A stretch of DNA of 64,000 nt from positions 9,052,001 through 9,116,000 of the forward strand of contig NC_013929.1 of NCBI RefSeq assembly GCF_000091305.1. The letters run 5' to 3'. Below the pieces are notes generated by a model that saw only the letters and a list, made by a program, of their open reading frames with translations, made no database searches and was not told the DNA's origin. This document shows, piece after piece, positions 25,605 to 34,325 of the stretch. The DNA comes from Streptomyces scabiei 87.22 (GTDB taxonomy: Bacteria > Actinomycetota > Actinomycetes > Streptomycetales > Streptomycetaceae). Both the position numbers and the translations under genes were made by a program. The stretch's first letter is position 1; each line of letters starts with the position of its first letter.

Positions 25605-27257
25605 ATGGGGCCCGAACGAACGGACCTGCCCGGTTACGAGATCCAGGAAGTCCTGGGCCGGGGCGGATTCGCCACGGTCTACCGGGCCCGGCAACTGGCC
25701 GTGGGCCGCGAGGTCGCCCTGAAGGTGGACAGCCGCGTGCTGTCCACACCGCGCGACCGGCAGCGCTTCCTGCGCGAGGTCACGGCCGCCGGGCAGCTGT
25801 CCGGGCACCCCCACGTGGTCCCGGTCCACGACGCCGGGGTCCTCTCCGACGACCGCCCCTACATGGTGCTGGAGCTGTGCCCCGGCGGCTCGCTCGGCGA
25901 CCGGCTGCACCGGCAGGGCGCGTTCCCGCTGAAGGAGGCACGCGACATCGGGGTGGGCCTGGCCGACGCGGTGGCCGCCGCCCACGCCGCCGGAGTGCTG
26001 CACCGCGACATCAAGCCCGGCAACGTCATGGTCAACCGGTACGGCGGCGTCGCCCTCACCGACTTCGGCCTCGCCGCCATGCCCCGGCCGGGACGCGAAC
26101 TGTCCGTGACCCGGGAGGCGTTGACCCCCGCGTACGCGCCGCCCGAGGCGTTCCACATGGCGGAGCCCAGCCCGGCCGGCGATGTGTACTCCCTGGCCGC
26201 GACCGTCCACGCCCTGCTGTGCGGACGTCCGCCGCACCATCCCGAGGACGGCACCCAGCTCAGCCTCGCCGAACTGATCGTGCGGCACACCTGGCCCTAC
26301 GCCGACCTCCCCGGAGTGCCGCCCGCCCTCAACGCGGTGCTCCGGCACGCCCTCGTGGCCGACCCCGCCGGGCGGCTGTCCGACGCGGGCGCGTTCCGCG
26401 ACGCCCTCGCCGCGGTCGACCTCGACACCGTGGACCTGCGCGGGGGAGCAGGCGGAGGGTTCGGCCCGGCGCCCGCCATGACGACGGTGCCGTCGCACCC
26501 GGGCGCGCCGCCCACGACCGCCCCGCCGTACCGGGGTGCCCCGCCCACGACCATGCCGCCGTACGGAGTCGTCCCGCCGGGCGGGGGCGGTACGACCGTG
26601 GTGCCCGGTCCCGAGGGGGACGGCGACGGTAGCGGCGGGCGGAAGGCGGCGCGGCGGCGGCCCGCGGTGATCGCCGGGTTCGCGGCGGTGGCCGTGGCCG
26701 TCTCCGTGAGCGTCTCGGTGACCGTCGTGACGTACGGGAGCGACGACGGCGCGGACGCCGGGGCGAAGGGCTCCTCCGCCTCGCCTTCCGCCGGTGCCAC
26801 CGCCGGGGGCGCGGGGGCCTCGGGGTTCGAGGTGGCGACCACGGCGGAGAACTGCCCCGCCACCGAGGTCGCCGGAGTGGGCGGCCGGTGCGTCGCCGCT
26901 CCGGAGTGCTGGAGCGGCATCGTCGACATCTCCGGCGTCGTCACCGTCAGCCGCGCCGACTGTCAGGCCGAGCACGTGTGGGAGACCTTCGCGATCGCCC
27001 CGCTGCCCAAGGACGGCATGACGAACAACGCGCGCGACCTGATCAGGCATCCGGACGTCAAGGCGCTGTGCTCGCAGAAGGTGATGGCCGCGACCATGAC
27101 CGCGGGCGGCCGTGAGGTCGCGAAGGAGTGGAACGTCGACATCGTCCCGCCGTCGGCCACGCAGTGGGACAAGGGACTGCGTGTTTTCCGCTGTGTGGCC
27201 GCGGCGGTCACGGAGGACGGCGAGAAGACGGGGAGCCAGTTCACGGTGGCGGGCTGA
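25605..27257 (+). CDS. Membrane Ser/Thr protein kinase with Septum_form-like C-terminus
   Basis: The 550-residue protein has a kinase domain (about residues 10-275): GRGGFATVYRA, VALK with Lys40, HRDIKPGNV, LTDFGLA and YAPPEAF. A Pro/Gly/Thr-rich linker with repeated PPTT and PPY units leads to one membrane segment (about 355-380) and an extracellular domain with paired cysteines (CPATEV, CVAAPECW, DCQAEHVWETF, LCSQKV, RCVAA), resembling the septum-formation family. The ATG at 25605 was chosen over the GTG at 25584 for its GGGGGG site. It is divergent from the GH78 gene. Confidence 0.88.
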   Translation: MGPERTDLPGYEIQEVLGRGGFATVYRARQLAVGREVALKVDSRVLSTPRDRQRFLREVTAAGQLSGHPHVVPVHDAGVLSDDRPYMVLELCPGGSLGDRLHRQGAFPLKEARDIGVGLADAVAAAHAAGVLHRDIKPGNVMVNRYGGVALTDFGLAAMPRPGRELSVTREALTPAYAPPEAFHMAEPSPAGDVYSLAATVHALLCGRPPHHPEDGTQLSLAELIVRHTWPYADLPGVPPALNAVLRHALVADPAGRLSDAGAFRDALAAVDLDTVDLRGGAGGGFGPAPAMTTVPSHPGAPPTTAPPYRGAPPTTMPPYGVVPPGGGGTTVVPGPEGDGDGSGGRKAARRRPAVIAGFAAVAVAVSVSVSVTVVTYGSDDGADAGAKGSSASPSAGATAGGAGASGFEVATTAENCPATEVAGVGGRCVAAPECWSGIVDISGVVTVSRADCQAEHVWETFAIAPLPKDGMTNNARDLIRHPDVKALCSQKVMAATMTAGGREVAKEWNVDIVPPSATQWDKGLRVFRCVAAAVTEDGEKTGSQFTVAG

Positions 27258-27378
27258 CCATGGCCCTGTCACGGGCATCAGACCTCCGATCACCTGTCAG
27301 TGACGGGACTCTCATGGCACGTCGGCCGCATTGCCGCGACCATGGTGTTCCTCACCAGGCAGGCCGAAGGGATCCGGA

Positions 27379-30300
27379 ATGCTCCGCAAGGTACTGGTCG
27401 CCAACCGCGGCGAGATCGCGATCCGCGCGTTCCGCGCAGGCTATGAAGTGGGCGCGCGGACGGTCGCCGTCTTCCCCCACGAGGATCGCAACTCGCTGCA
27501 CCGGCTCAAGGCCGACGAGGCCTACGAGATCGGCGAACCGGGCCACCCCGTGCGGGCCTACCTCTCCGTCGAGGAGGTCATGCGCGCCGCCCGCCTCGCC
27601 GGCGCCGACGCCGTCTACCCGGGCTACGGCTTCCTGTCCGAGAACCCCGAGCTGGCCCGGGCGTGCGAGGAGGCCGGCATCACCTTCGTCGGCCCCAGCG
27701 CGCACATCCTGGAGCTGACCGGCAACAAGGCGCGCGCGGTGGCCGCCGCCCGCGCCGCCGGCGTACCGGTCCTCGGCTCCTCCGAGCCCTCCACCGACGT
27801 GGACGAACTGGTCCGTGCCGCCGACGGCATCGGCTTCCCCATCTTCGTGAAGGCGGTCGCCGGCGGTGGCGGGCGCGGCATGCGCCGCGTCGAGGACCCC
27901 GCCGCGCTGCGCGAGTCCATCGAGGCCGCCTCCCGCGAGGCCGCCTCCGCCTTCGGCGACCCCACCGTCTTCCTGGAGAAGGCCGTCGTCGAGCCCCGCC
28001 ACATCGAGGTGCAGATCCTCGCCGACGGCCACGGCAACGTCATCCATCTCTTCGAACGCGACTGTTCGGTGCAGCGCCGCCACCAGAAGGTCATCGAGCT
28101 GGCGCCCGCCCCGAACCTCGACCCGGACCTGCGCGACCGGATCTGCGCCGACGCCGTCCGGTTCGCCCGCGAGATCGGCTACCGCAACGCGGGCACCGTC
28201 GAGTTCCTCCTCGACCGCGACGGCAACCACGTCTTCATCGAGATGAACCCCCGCATCCAGGTCGAGCACACGGTCACCGAGGAGGTCACCGACGTCGACC
28301 TCGTCCAGTCCCAGCTGCGGATCGCCGCCGGGGCCACCCTCGCCGACCTCGGCCTGTCCCAGGAGACCGTCACCCTGCGCGGCGCCGCCCTGCAGTGCCG
28401 TATCACCACCGAGGACCCCGCCAACGGCTTCCGCCCCGACACCGGCCGGATCAGCGCCTACCGCTCGCCCGGTGGCTCCGGCATCCGTCTGGACGGCGGC
28501 ACCACCCACGCCGGTACGGAGATCAGCGCCCACTTCGACTCCATGCTGGTCAAACTGACCTGCCGCGGCCGGGACTTCACCACCGCAGTCAACCGGGCCC
28601 GGCGCGCGGTCGCCGAGTTCCGCATCCGGGGCGTCTCCACCAACATCCCGTTCCTGCAGGCCGTCCTCGACGACCCCGACTTCCAGTCCGGCAACGTCAC
28701 CACCTCGTTCATCGAGCAGCGCCCGCACCTGCTCACCTCCCGCCATTCGGCCGACCGGGGCACCAAGCTGCTCACCTATCTGGCCGACGTCACCGTGAAC
28801 AAGCCGAACGGCCCACGGCCCGACCTCGCCGACCCGACGGCCAAGCTGCCGAGGGCCGGCGCCGCCGCGGCCGAGCCCCCGGCCGGCTCCAAGCAGAAGC
28901 TCGTCGAACTCGGCCCGGAGGGCTTCGCCCGCTGGCTGCGCGCGTCGCCGACCATCGGTGTCACCGACACCACCTTCCGGGACGCCCACCAGTCGCTGCT
29001 GGCCACCCGGGTCCGTACGAAGGACATGCTCGCCGTCGCCCCCGTGGTCGCCCGGACCCTCCCGCAGCTCCTCTCCCTGGAGTGCTGGGGCGGCGCCACC
29101 TACGACGTGGCCCTGCGCTTCCTCGCCGAGGACCCCTGGGAGCGGCTGGCCGCCTTCCGCGCCGCCGCCCCCAACATCTGCCTCCAGATGCTGCTGCGCG
29201 GCCGCAACACCGTCGGCTACACGCCGTACCCGACCGAGGTCACCGACGCCTTCGTCCAGGAGGCCACCGAGACCGGCATCGACATCTTCCGGATCTTCGA
29301 CGCGCTCAACGACGTGGGCCAGATGCGGCCCGCCATCGACGCCGTCCGGGCCACCGGAACGGCCGTCGCCGAGGTCGCCCTCTGCTACACCTCCGACCTC
29401 TCCGACCCGGCCGAGCAGCTCTACACCCTCGACTACTACCTCCGGCTCGCCGAGCAGATCGTCGAGGCCGGCGCCCATGTCCTCGCCGTCAAGGACATGG
29501 CGGGCCTGCTGCGCGCCCCCGCCGCGACCAAGCTCGTGACCGCGCTGCGCCGCGAGTTCGACCTGCCGGTGCACATCCACACCCACGACACCGCCGGCGG
29601 TCAGCTCGCCACCTACCTCGCCGCGATCCAGGCCGGCGCCGACGCCGTCGACGGGGCGGTGGCCTCCATGGCGGGTACCACCTCGCAGCCGTCGCTCTCC
29701 GCGATCGTGGCGGCGACCGACTACTCGGACCGCCCCACGGGCCTAGACCTGCGGGCCGTCGGCGACCTGGAGCCCTACTGGGAGAGCGTGCGCCGCGTCT
29801 ACGCCCCCTTCGAGGCGGGCCTCGCCTCGCCGACCGGCCGCGTCTACGACCACGAGATCCCCGGCGGCCAGCTCTCCAACCTGCGCACCCAGGCCGTCGC
29901 CCTCGGTCTCGGCGACCGCTTCGAGGACATCGAGGCGATGTACACGGCCGCCGACCGCATCCTCGGCCACCTGGTGAAGGTCACGCCCTCCTCCAAGGTG
30001 GTCGGCGACCTCGCCCTGCACCTCGTCGGGGCCGGGGTGTCACCCGCCGACTTCGAGGCCACGCCCGACCGGTTCGACATCCCGGACTCCGTCATCGGCT
30101 TCCTCCGCGGCGAGCTGGGCACCCCGCCCGGCGGCTGGCCCGAGCCGTTCCGCAGCAAGGCCCTCCAGGGCCGCGCCGACGCCAAGCCGGTCCAGGACCT
30201 GAACGCCGAGGACCGCGCCGGACTCGAGAAGGACCGCCGCGCCACCCTCAACCGGCTGCTGTTCCCCGGCCCGACGCGCGAGTTCGAGAACCACCGCCAG

Positions 30301-30759
30301 ACCTACGGCGACACCAGCGTCCTCGACAGCAAGGACTTCTTCTACGGCCTCGGCCCCGGCACGGAGTACGCCGTCGACCTGGAGCCCGGTGTGCGGCTCC
30401 TCATCGGCCTGGAGGCCGTCGGCGAGGCCGACGAACGCGGTATGCGCACGGTGATGTCCACCCTGAACGGCCAGCTGCGGCCGATCCAGATCCGCGACAA
30501 GGCCGCCTCCTCGGACATCCCCGTCACGGAGAAGGCCGACCGCTCCAACTCCGGCCATGTCGCCGCCCCGTTCGCCGGGGTGGTCACCCTCGCCGTCGCC
30601 GAGGGCGACGAAGTCGCGGCGGGCGCGACCGTCGCCACCATCGAGGCGATGAAGATGGAGGCCACCATCACCGTCTCCAAGGCCGGCCGGGTCTCCCGCC
30701 TGGCCATCAACAAGATCCAGCAGGTGGAGGGCGGCGACCTGCTGGTCGAGATCGTCTGA
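27379..30759 (+). CDS. pyc: Pyruvate carboxylase
   Basis: The 1126-residue protein is a full single-chain pyruvate carboxylase. It has a biotin carboxylase domain (1 to about 450, KVLVANRGEIAIRAFRA, VKAVAGGGGRGMR, IEMNPRIQVEHTVTE), a carboxyltransferase TIM barrel (about 520-800, TDTTFRDAHQSLLATRVRT), a tetramerisation/conserved carboxylase region, and a biotinyl domain with AMKM, biotinylated Lys1092. It makes oxaloacetate from pyruvate and bicarbonate. The ATG at 27379 gives the usual MLRKVLVANRGE start. It is monocistronic and unrelated to the flanking operons. Confidence 0.97.
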   Translation: MLRKVLVANRGEIAIRAFRAGYEVGARTVAVFPHEDRNSLHRLKADEAYEIGEPGHPVRAYLSVEEVMRAARLAGADAVYPGYGFLSENPELARACEEAGITFVGPSAHILELTGNKARAVAAARAAGVPVLGSSEPSTDVDELVRAADGIGFPIFVKAVAGGGGRGMRRVEDPAALRESIEAASREAASAFGDPTVFLEKAVVEPRHIEVQILADGHGNVIHLFERDCSVQRRHQKVIELAPAPNLDPDLRDRICADAVRFAREIGYRNAGTVEFLLDRDGNHVFIEMNPRIQVEHTVTEEVTDVDLVQSQLRIAAGATLADLGLSQETVTLRGAALQCRITTEDPANGFRPDTGRISAYRSPGGSGIRLDGGTTHAGTEISAHFDSMLVKLTCRGRDFTTAVNRARRAVAEFRIRGVSTNIPFLQAVLDDPDFQSGNVTTSFIEQRPHLLTSRHSADRGTKLLTYLADVTVNKPNGPRPDLADPTAKLPRAGAAAAEPPAGSKQKLVELGPEGFARWLRASPTIGVTDTTFRDAHQSLLATRVRTKDMLAVAPVVARTLPQLLSLECWGGATYDVALRFLAEDPWERLAAFRAAAPNICLQMLLRGRNTVGYTPYPTEVTDAFVQEATETGIDIFRIFDALNDVGQMRPAIDAVRATGTAVAEVALCYTSDLSDPAEQLYTLDYYLRLAEQIVEAGAHVLAVKDMAGLLRAPAATKLVTALRREFDLPVHIHTHDTAGGQLATYLAAIQAGADAVDGAVASMAGTTSQPSLSAIVAATDYSDRPTGLDLRAVGDLEPYWESVRRVYAPFEAGLASPTGRVYDHEIPGGQLSNLRTQAVALGLGDRFEDIEAMYTAADRILGHLVKVTPSSKVVGDLALHLVGAGVSPADFEATPDRFDIPDSVIGFLRGELGTPPGGWPEPFRSKALQGRADAKPVQDLNAEDRAGLEKDRRATLNRLLFPGPTREFENHRQTYGDTSVLDSKDFFYGLGPGTEYAVDLEPGVRLLIGLEAVGEADERGMRTVMSTLNGQLRPIQIRDKAASSDIPVTEKADRSNSGHVAAPFAGVVTLAVAEGDEVAAGATVATIEAMKMEATITVSKAGRVSRLAINKIQQVEGGDLLVEIV

Positions 30760-30781
30760 CCTCCGCGTCGGGGCGGGCGCC

Positions 30782-32422
30782 TCAGGGCGCCGCCCCGGCC
30801 GGCCGGCGTGCCGCCGACACCAGGTGAGCCGTGAAGGCGTGCCGCGGGGCGGTGAGGACCTGGTGGGCGGGGCCCTGTTCGACCACGTGCCCGGCGTCCA
30901 TGACCGCGATGCGGTGGGCGACCGCGGCGGTGTCCAGGTCGTGGGTGATCAGGACGAGCGCCGGTCCGGCCCCCTCGGCGTCGCCGCACAGTCCGGTGAG
31001 GACGTCGAGGATGCCGCGCCGGGTGACGGCGTCCAGGCCCGAGGTGATCTCGTCGCAGAGCAGGACGCGCGGACGGGCGAGGAGGGCGCGGGCCAGCGCG
31101 GCGCGCTGCAGTTCCCCGCCGGAGAGCCCGGCGGGACGACGCCGCACCAGTTCCGCGGGGAGACCGAGACGCCGCGCCGTCGTCAGCGCCTCCGCCTCGG
31201 CCGCCCCCGCGTCCAGCCCGCGCAGCCGGACCGCCGTGCGGGCGATCTGGTCCCGTACCGGCCGGTGCTCGTCGAAGGAGGCGCGGGCGTCCTGGAAGAC
31301 GTACTGCACCGCCGCCAGCCGTCCCCGGTCGCGATCGCGCAGGCTGCGCGGCAGCGGGATGCCGTCGAGGAGGATCTCGCCGTCGAGGTCCCGGTGGAGC
31401 CCGGCGAGACACCGGGCGAGGGTGGTCTTGCCGCTGCCCGAACGTCCGACGACGGCCAGCGACTCACCCGCATACAGGGCGAGTTCGCCGACGTGCACGG
31501 TCACCCCCGTGCCGCGTGAGCCGTCACGGTGACGGGCGGTGAGACCGCGGACCCGCAGGACGGGCGCGGTGGCGGTCCGGGCGACGCGGGCGGGGGTTCC
31601 CTCGCCCGGGCCGGTGCCCTGGTCCGTCCGGGGCGTCGGTCCCGTCTCCGGCAAACTCGGGCGCGCGGACAGGAGCTGCCGGGTCCACGCGTGCCGGGGC
31701 GCCTCCCACACCCGTGCGGTGGGACCCGACTCCACGACCCGTCCCTCCCGCATGACGTGGACCTCGTCGGCGAGCGCGCGGACGACGTCGAGGTCGTGGC
31801 TGAGCAGGACGACCGCGATGCCGTGCGCCGCGACCGCCGCCAGCTGTTCGACGACGCCACGCTTGGTCAACATGTCCTGACCGGTGGTCGGTTCGTCGGC
31901 GACGACGACCCGCGCCCCGAGCAGGAGGGCCTGGGCGAGGACCACCCGTTGCTGCTGACCGCCGGAGAGCTGGTGCGGATGGCGTGCCAACAGCGCTTCG
32001 CCGTCGGTGAGTTGTGCCTGGGCCAGGGCGCGCAGTACGCGGTCCCGGGCGGCGGTGCGGCGGGCACGCCGGGGGAGCGGGCGCACCTGGGCGCGGGCGA
32101 TGTCGGTGAGCAGGGCACTGATCCGGCGGGCGGGGTTGAGCACGGCCGCCGGATGCTGGGGGACGTACCCGACCGGGCCCGCCGTCGCGAGACGGACCTC
32201 GCCGGTGACGCGCGCCCCTTCCGGGTACTCGCCCAGCAGCGCCAGCCCGGTGGTCGTCTTCCCGCTGCCGGAGGCGCCCACCAGCGCGGTGATCCGGCCC
32301 GGCAGCACCCGCAGGTCCACTCCGTCCACGATCGCCCGGCCGCCCACCTCGACCCGCAGGCCGGTGATCTCGGCCAGGGGGGCCGGGGCGGCCCGGCCGG
32401 CTTCGTCGTCGTACCGCGTCAC
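30782..32422 (-). CDS. Fused two-domain ABC ATPase of the family-5 (Opp/Nik/Cnt-type) importer
   Basis: The 546-residue protein contains two nucleotide-binding domains. The first (about 15-265) has GASGSGKTTTG, LSGGQQQR and ARVVVADEPTTGQD; the second (about 300-540) has GRSGSGKTTLA, LSGGELQR and RVLLCDEITSGLD. It corresponds to OppD plus OppF, or CntD plus CntF, fused in one chain. Its GTG start at 32422 overlaps the permease stop as GTGA and has GGAAGGGGA upstream. The long in-frame extension upstream is a shadow of the permease gene. It is the last gene of the ten-gene operon. Confidence 0.92.
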   Translation of the reverse strand: MTRYDDEAGRAAPAPLAEITGLRVEVGGRAIVDGVDLRVLPGRITALVGASGSGKTTTGLALLGEYPEGARVTGEVRLATAGPVGYVPQHPAAVLNPARRISALLTDIARAQVRPLPRRARRTAARDRVLRALAQAQLTDGEALLARHPHQLSGGQQQRVVLAQALLLGARVVVADEPTTGQDMLTKRGVVEQLAAVAAHGIAVVLLSHDLDVVRALADEVHVMREGRVVESGPTARVWEAPRHAWTRQLLSARPSLPETGPTPRTDQGTGPGEGTPARVARTATAPVLRVRGLTARHRDGSRGTGVTVHVGELALYAGESLAVVGRSGSGKTTLARCLAGLHRDLDGEILLDGIPLPRSLRDRDRGRLAAVQYVFQDARASFDEHRPVRDQIARTAVRLRGLDAGAAEAEALTTARRLGLPAELVRRRPAGLSGGELQRAALARALLARPRVLLCDEITSGLDAVTRRGILDVLTGLCGDAEGAGPALVLITHDLDTAAVAHRIAVMDAGHVVEQGPAHQVLTAPRHAFTAHLVSAARRPAGAAP

Positions 32423-33309
32423 CGTCGTCCCCTTCCTGTGCGGACCCTCGCCGGAACCCGTCCGTGCTCGCGGCGCCCCGTCGGCCCGCCGGGCCTCTCC
32501 AACGCCGCGTCGAAGAGGAGGTTCGTGCCCGTGGTCAGCGCGACGATCAGCAGCGCGGGGACGACCACGGCCCAGGGCTGCACGAACAGACCCGTACGGT
32601 TGCGGTCGACCATGACCGCCCAGTCGGCGGCGTCCGGGGCCACCCCGACACCGAGGAACGCGGCGGTGGCGACCAGGTACAGGACGCCCGTGAGCCGTGT
32701 CCCGGCATCCGCGCCGAGGGTACGCAGGATGCTGCGGCCCACATGCCCCACGGCGGTGCGCCACCACGTCTCGCCCTGGAGGCGGAGGGCCTCGACGACG
32801 GGCCGGGCGGCGGCATCCGTGGCGGCGGCGCGCACGAGGCGGGCGGCGTCCGGCACGTTGACCAGGGCGACGAGGAGGGCGAGGCCCACGGCTCCGGGGG
32901 TGGACACGGACGCCACCAGCAGGATCAGCAACAGCGACGGGACCGAGATCAGCACGTCCAGGGGCCGCATGAGCAGTTCCTCCAGCCACCGGCGGTGGGT
33001 CAGTGCCGCGAGCAGGCCGACCGGCAGGGCGACCAGGTAGGCGAGCGCTCCGGCGCCGAGCGCGGTCAGCACGACCGGCCGACCGCCGTGCAGGATCTGC
33101 TGCCACACGTCCCGGCCCGTGAAGTCCGTACCGAGCCAGTGCCCGTCGCCGAGCGTGAAGGACATGGCCCGCGGCTCCGGCTCCCCGGCGAACACCGGTC
33201 CCAGGAGGGCCAGGAGAAGAGGAACGGCTATGACCGCGACGCCGAGCGCGAAGCGCGTCGTACGCCCCCGGGCGACGGCACCCGCTCCGGCATCGGTGCC
33301 CCGGGTCAC
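32419..33309 (-). CDS. Family-5 ABC importer permease 2 (OppC/CntC-type)
   Basis: The 296-residue protein has one N-terminal membrane segment, the extracellular FTLGDGHWLGTDFTGRDVWQQILHGGR motif of DppC/OppC proteins, and about five further segments with an EAA-like loop (VVEALRLQGETWWRTAVGHV). It couples with permease 1 and the fused ATPase. The GTG at 33309 overlaps the previous stop as GTGA; its own stop overlaps the ATPase start in the same way. Confidence 0.9.
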   Translation of the reverse strand: MTRGTDAGAGAVARGRTTRFALGVAVIAVPLLLALLGPVFAGEPEPRAMSFTLGDGHWLGTDFTGRDVWQQILHGGRPVVLTALGAGALAYLVALPVGLLAALTHRRWLEELLMRPLDVLISVPSLLLILLVASVSTPGAVGLALLVALVNVPDAARLVRAAATDAAARPVVEALRLQGETWWRTAVGHVGRSILRTLGADAGTRLTGVLYLVATAAFLGVGVAPDAADWAVMVDRNRTGLFVQPWAVVVPALLIVALTTGTNLLFDAALERPGGPTGRREHGRVPARVRTGRGRR

Positions 33310-34325
33310 GCGGCCACCCCCGCCCGGGGGGCCAGACGCCGGGCGACCATGTCCGCGCCCAGGTTGAGGACGACGGTCAGGACGCCGAAGACCACCGCCA
33401 GGCCCTGGACGACGGGGACATCGCGTTCGGTGACGGCGTTGAGCAGCACGGTACCGAGCCCGGGGATCACGAAGAGGGCCTCCACGACGACGACGCCGCA
33501 CAGCAGCCAGTCCGCCGTGCGGGCGAGTTGCTGAGCGGCGGGGGCGAGCGCGTGGGGGAGCGCGTGGGCGTAGCGGACGCGCGCGCCCTGGATCCCGCAC
33601 CGGCGGGCGTGCGCGACGAAGGGGGAGGCGAGGGCGTCGACCATGCCCGCGCGGACCAGGCGGGCGAGCGAGCACACCGGCCGGGACAGCAGGACGAGGA
33701 CGGGCAGGACCAGCACGGCCGGACGGGCGAGCAGGTCGCCGCCGTGGCCGACGGCCGTGGGCGGCAGCCAGCCGAGCCGCAGCGCGAACACGGTCACCAA
33801 CAGCACTCCGAGGGCGAACTCGGGCACCGCGTACACGGCGAGCGTCACGGAGCTGACCAGCCGGTCGACCGGCCCGCCCTCGTGCCGCGCGGCCAGGACG
33901 CCCAGCCCGAAGCCGACCGGCACGAGCAGAGCGACCGTGAGCGCGGCGAGCAGCAGGGTCGGGCCGAAGCCGTCGGCGATGTACCCGGCGACCGGGCGGC
34001 CGGAGGTGAGGGAGGTCCCGAAGTCGCCCTGCGGCAGGCCGAGCGCCCAGTCGGCCAGCCGCTCGTGCACGGGCCGGTCCAGGTGCATCGCCTCGCGGAT
34101 GGCGGCGATGCGCGCCGGGTCGGGCTGGTCACCGGCGAGCGCGACCGCGGCGTCGCCCGGCAACGCCTCGGTGAGCGCGAAGACCAGCAGCACGACGGCC
34201 ACGACCTGCGCAGCGCCCAGCAGGAGGCGCCGGGCCACGAAGGGGAGCGGGGGCGCCGGACGCGTACCGCGCCGTCGTGGCCGGTCGCCCGGCTCCCCGC
34301 AGCCCTCCGGGGCGCTCGTGGTCAC
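33306..34325 (-). CDS. Family-5 ABC importer permease 1 (OppB/CntB-type)
   Basis: The 339-residue protein has six membrane segments and the DppB/OppB pattern: RRLLLGAAQVVAVVLLVFALTEALPGDAA, LGLPQGDFGTSLTSGRPV, RCGIQGARVRYAHALPHAL. It forms half of the import channel. Two GTG starts are possible (34334 and 34325); I prefer 34325 because it gives the same four-base GTGA overlap with the binding-protein stop as at the other junctions. Confidence 0.9.
   Translation of the reverse strand: MTTSAPEGCGEPGDRPRRRGTRPAPPLPFVARRLLLGAAQVVAVVLLVFALTEALPGDAAVALAGDQPDPARIAAIREAMHLDRPVHERLADWALGLPQGDFGTSLTSGRPVAGYIADGFGPTLLLAALTVALLVPVGFGLGVLAARHEGGPVDRLVSSVTLAVYAVPEFALGVLLVTVFALRLGWLPPTAVGHGGDLLARPAVLVLPVLVLLSRPVCSLARLVRAGMVDALASPFVAHARRCGIQGARVRYAHALPHALAPAAQQLARTADWLLCGVVVVEALFVIPGLGTVLLNAVTERDVPVVQGLAVVFGVLTVVLNLGADMVARRLAPRAGVAA

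Noticed and set aside
27663..30827. A very long plus-strand frame within pyruvate carboxylase
   Set aside because: Arg/Pro/His-rich shadow of the pyc gene in another frame.
32423..33106. N-terminal extension of the fused ABC ATPase
   Set aside because: The added residues are a shadow of the permease gene, and the GTG at 32422 has its own ribosome site.
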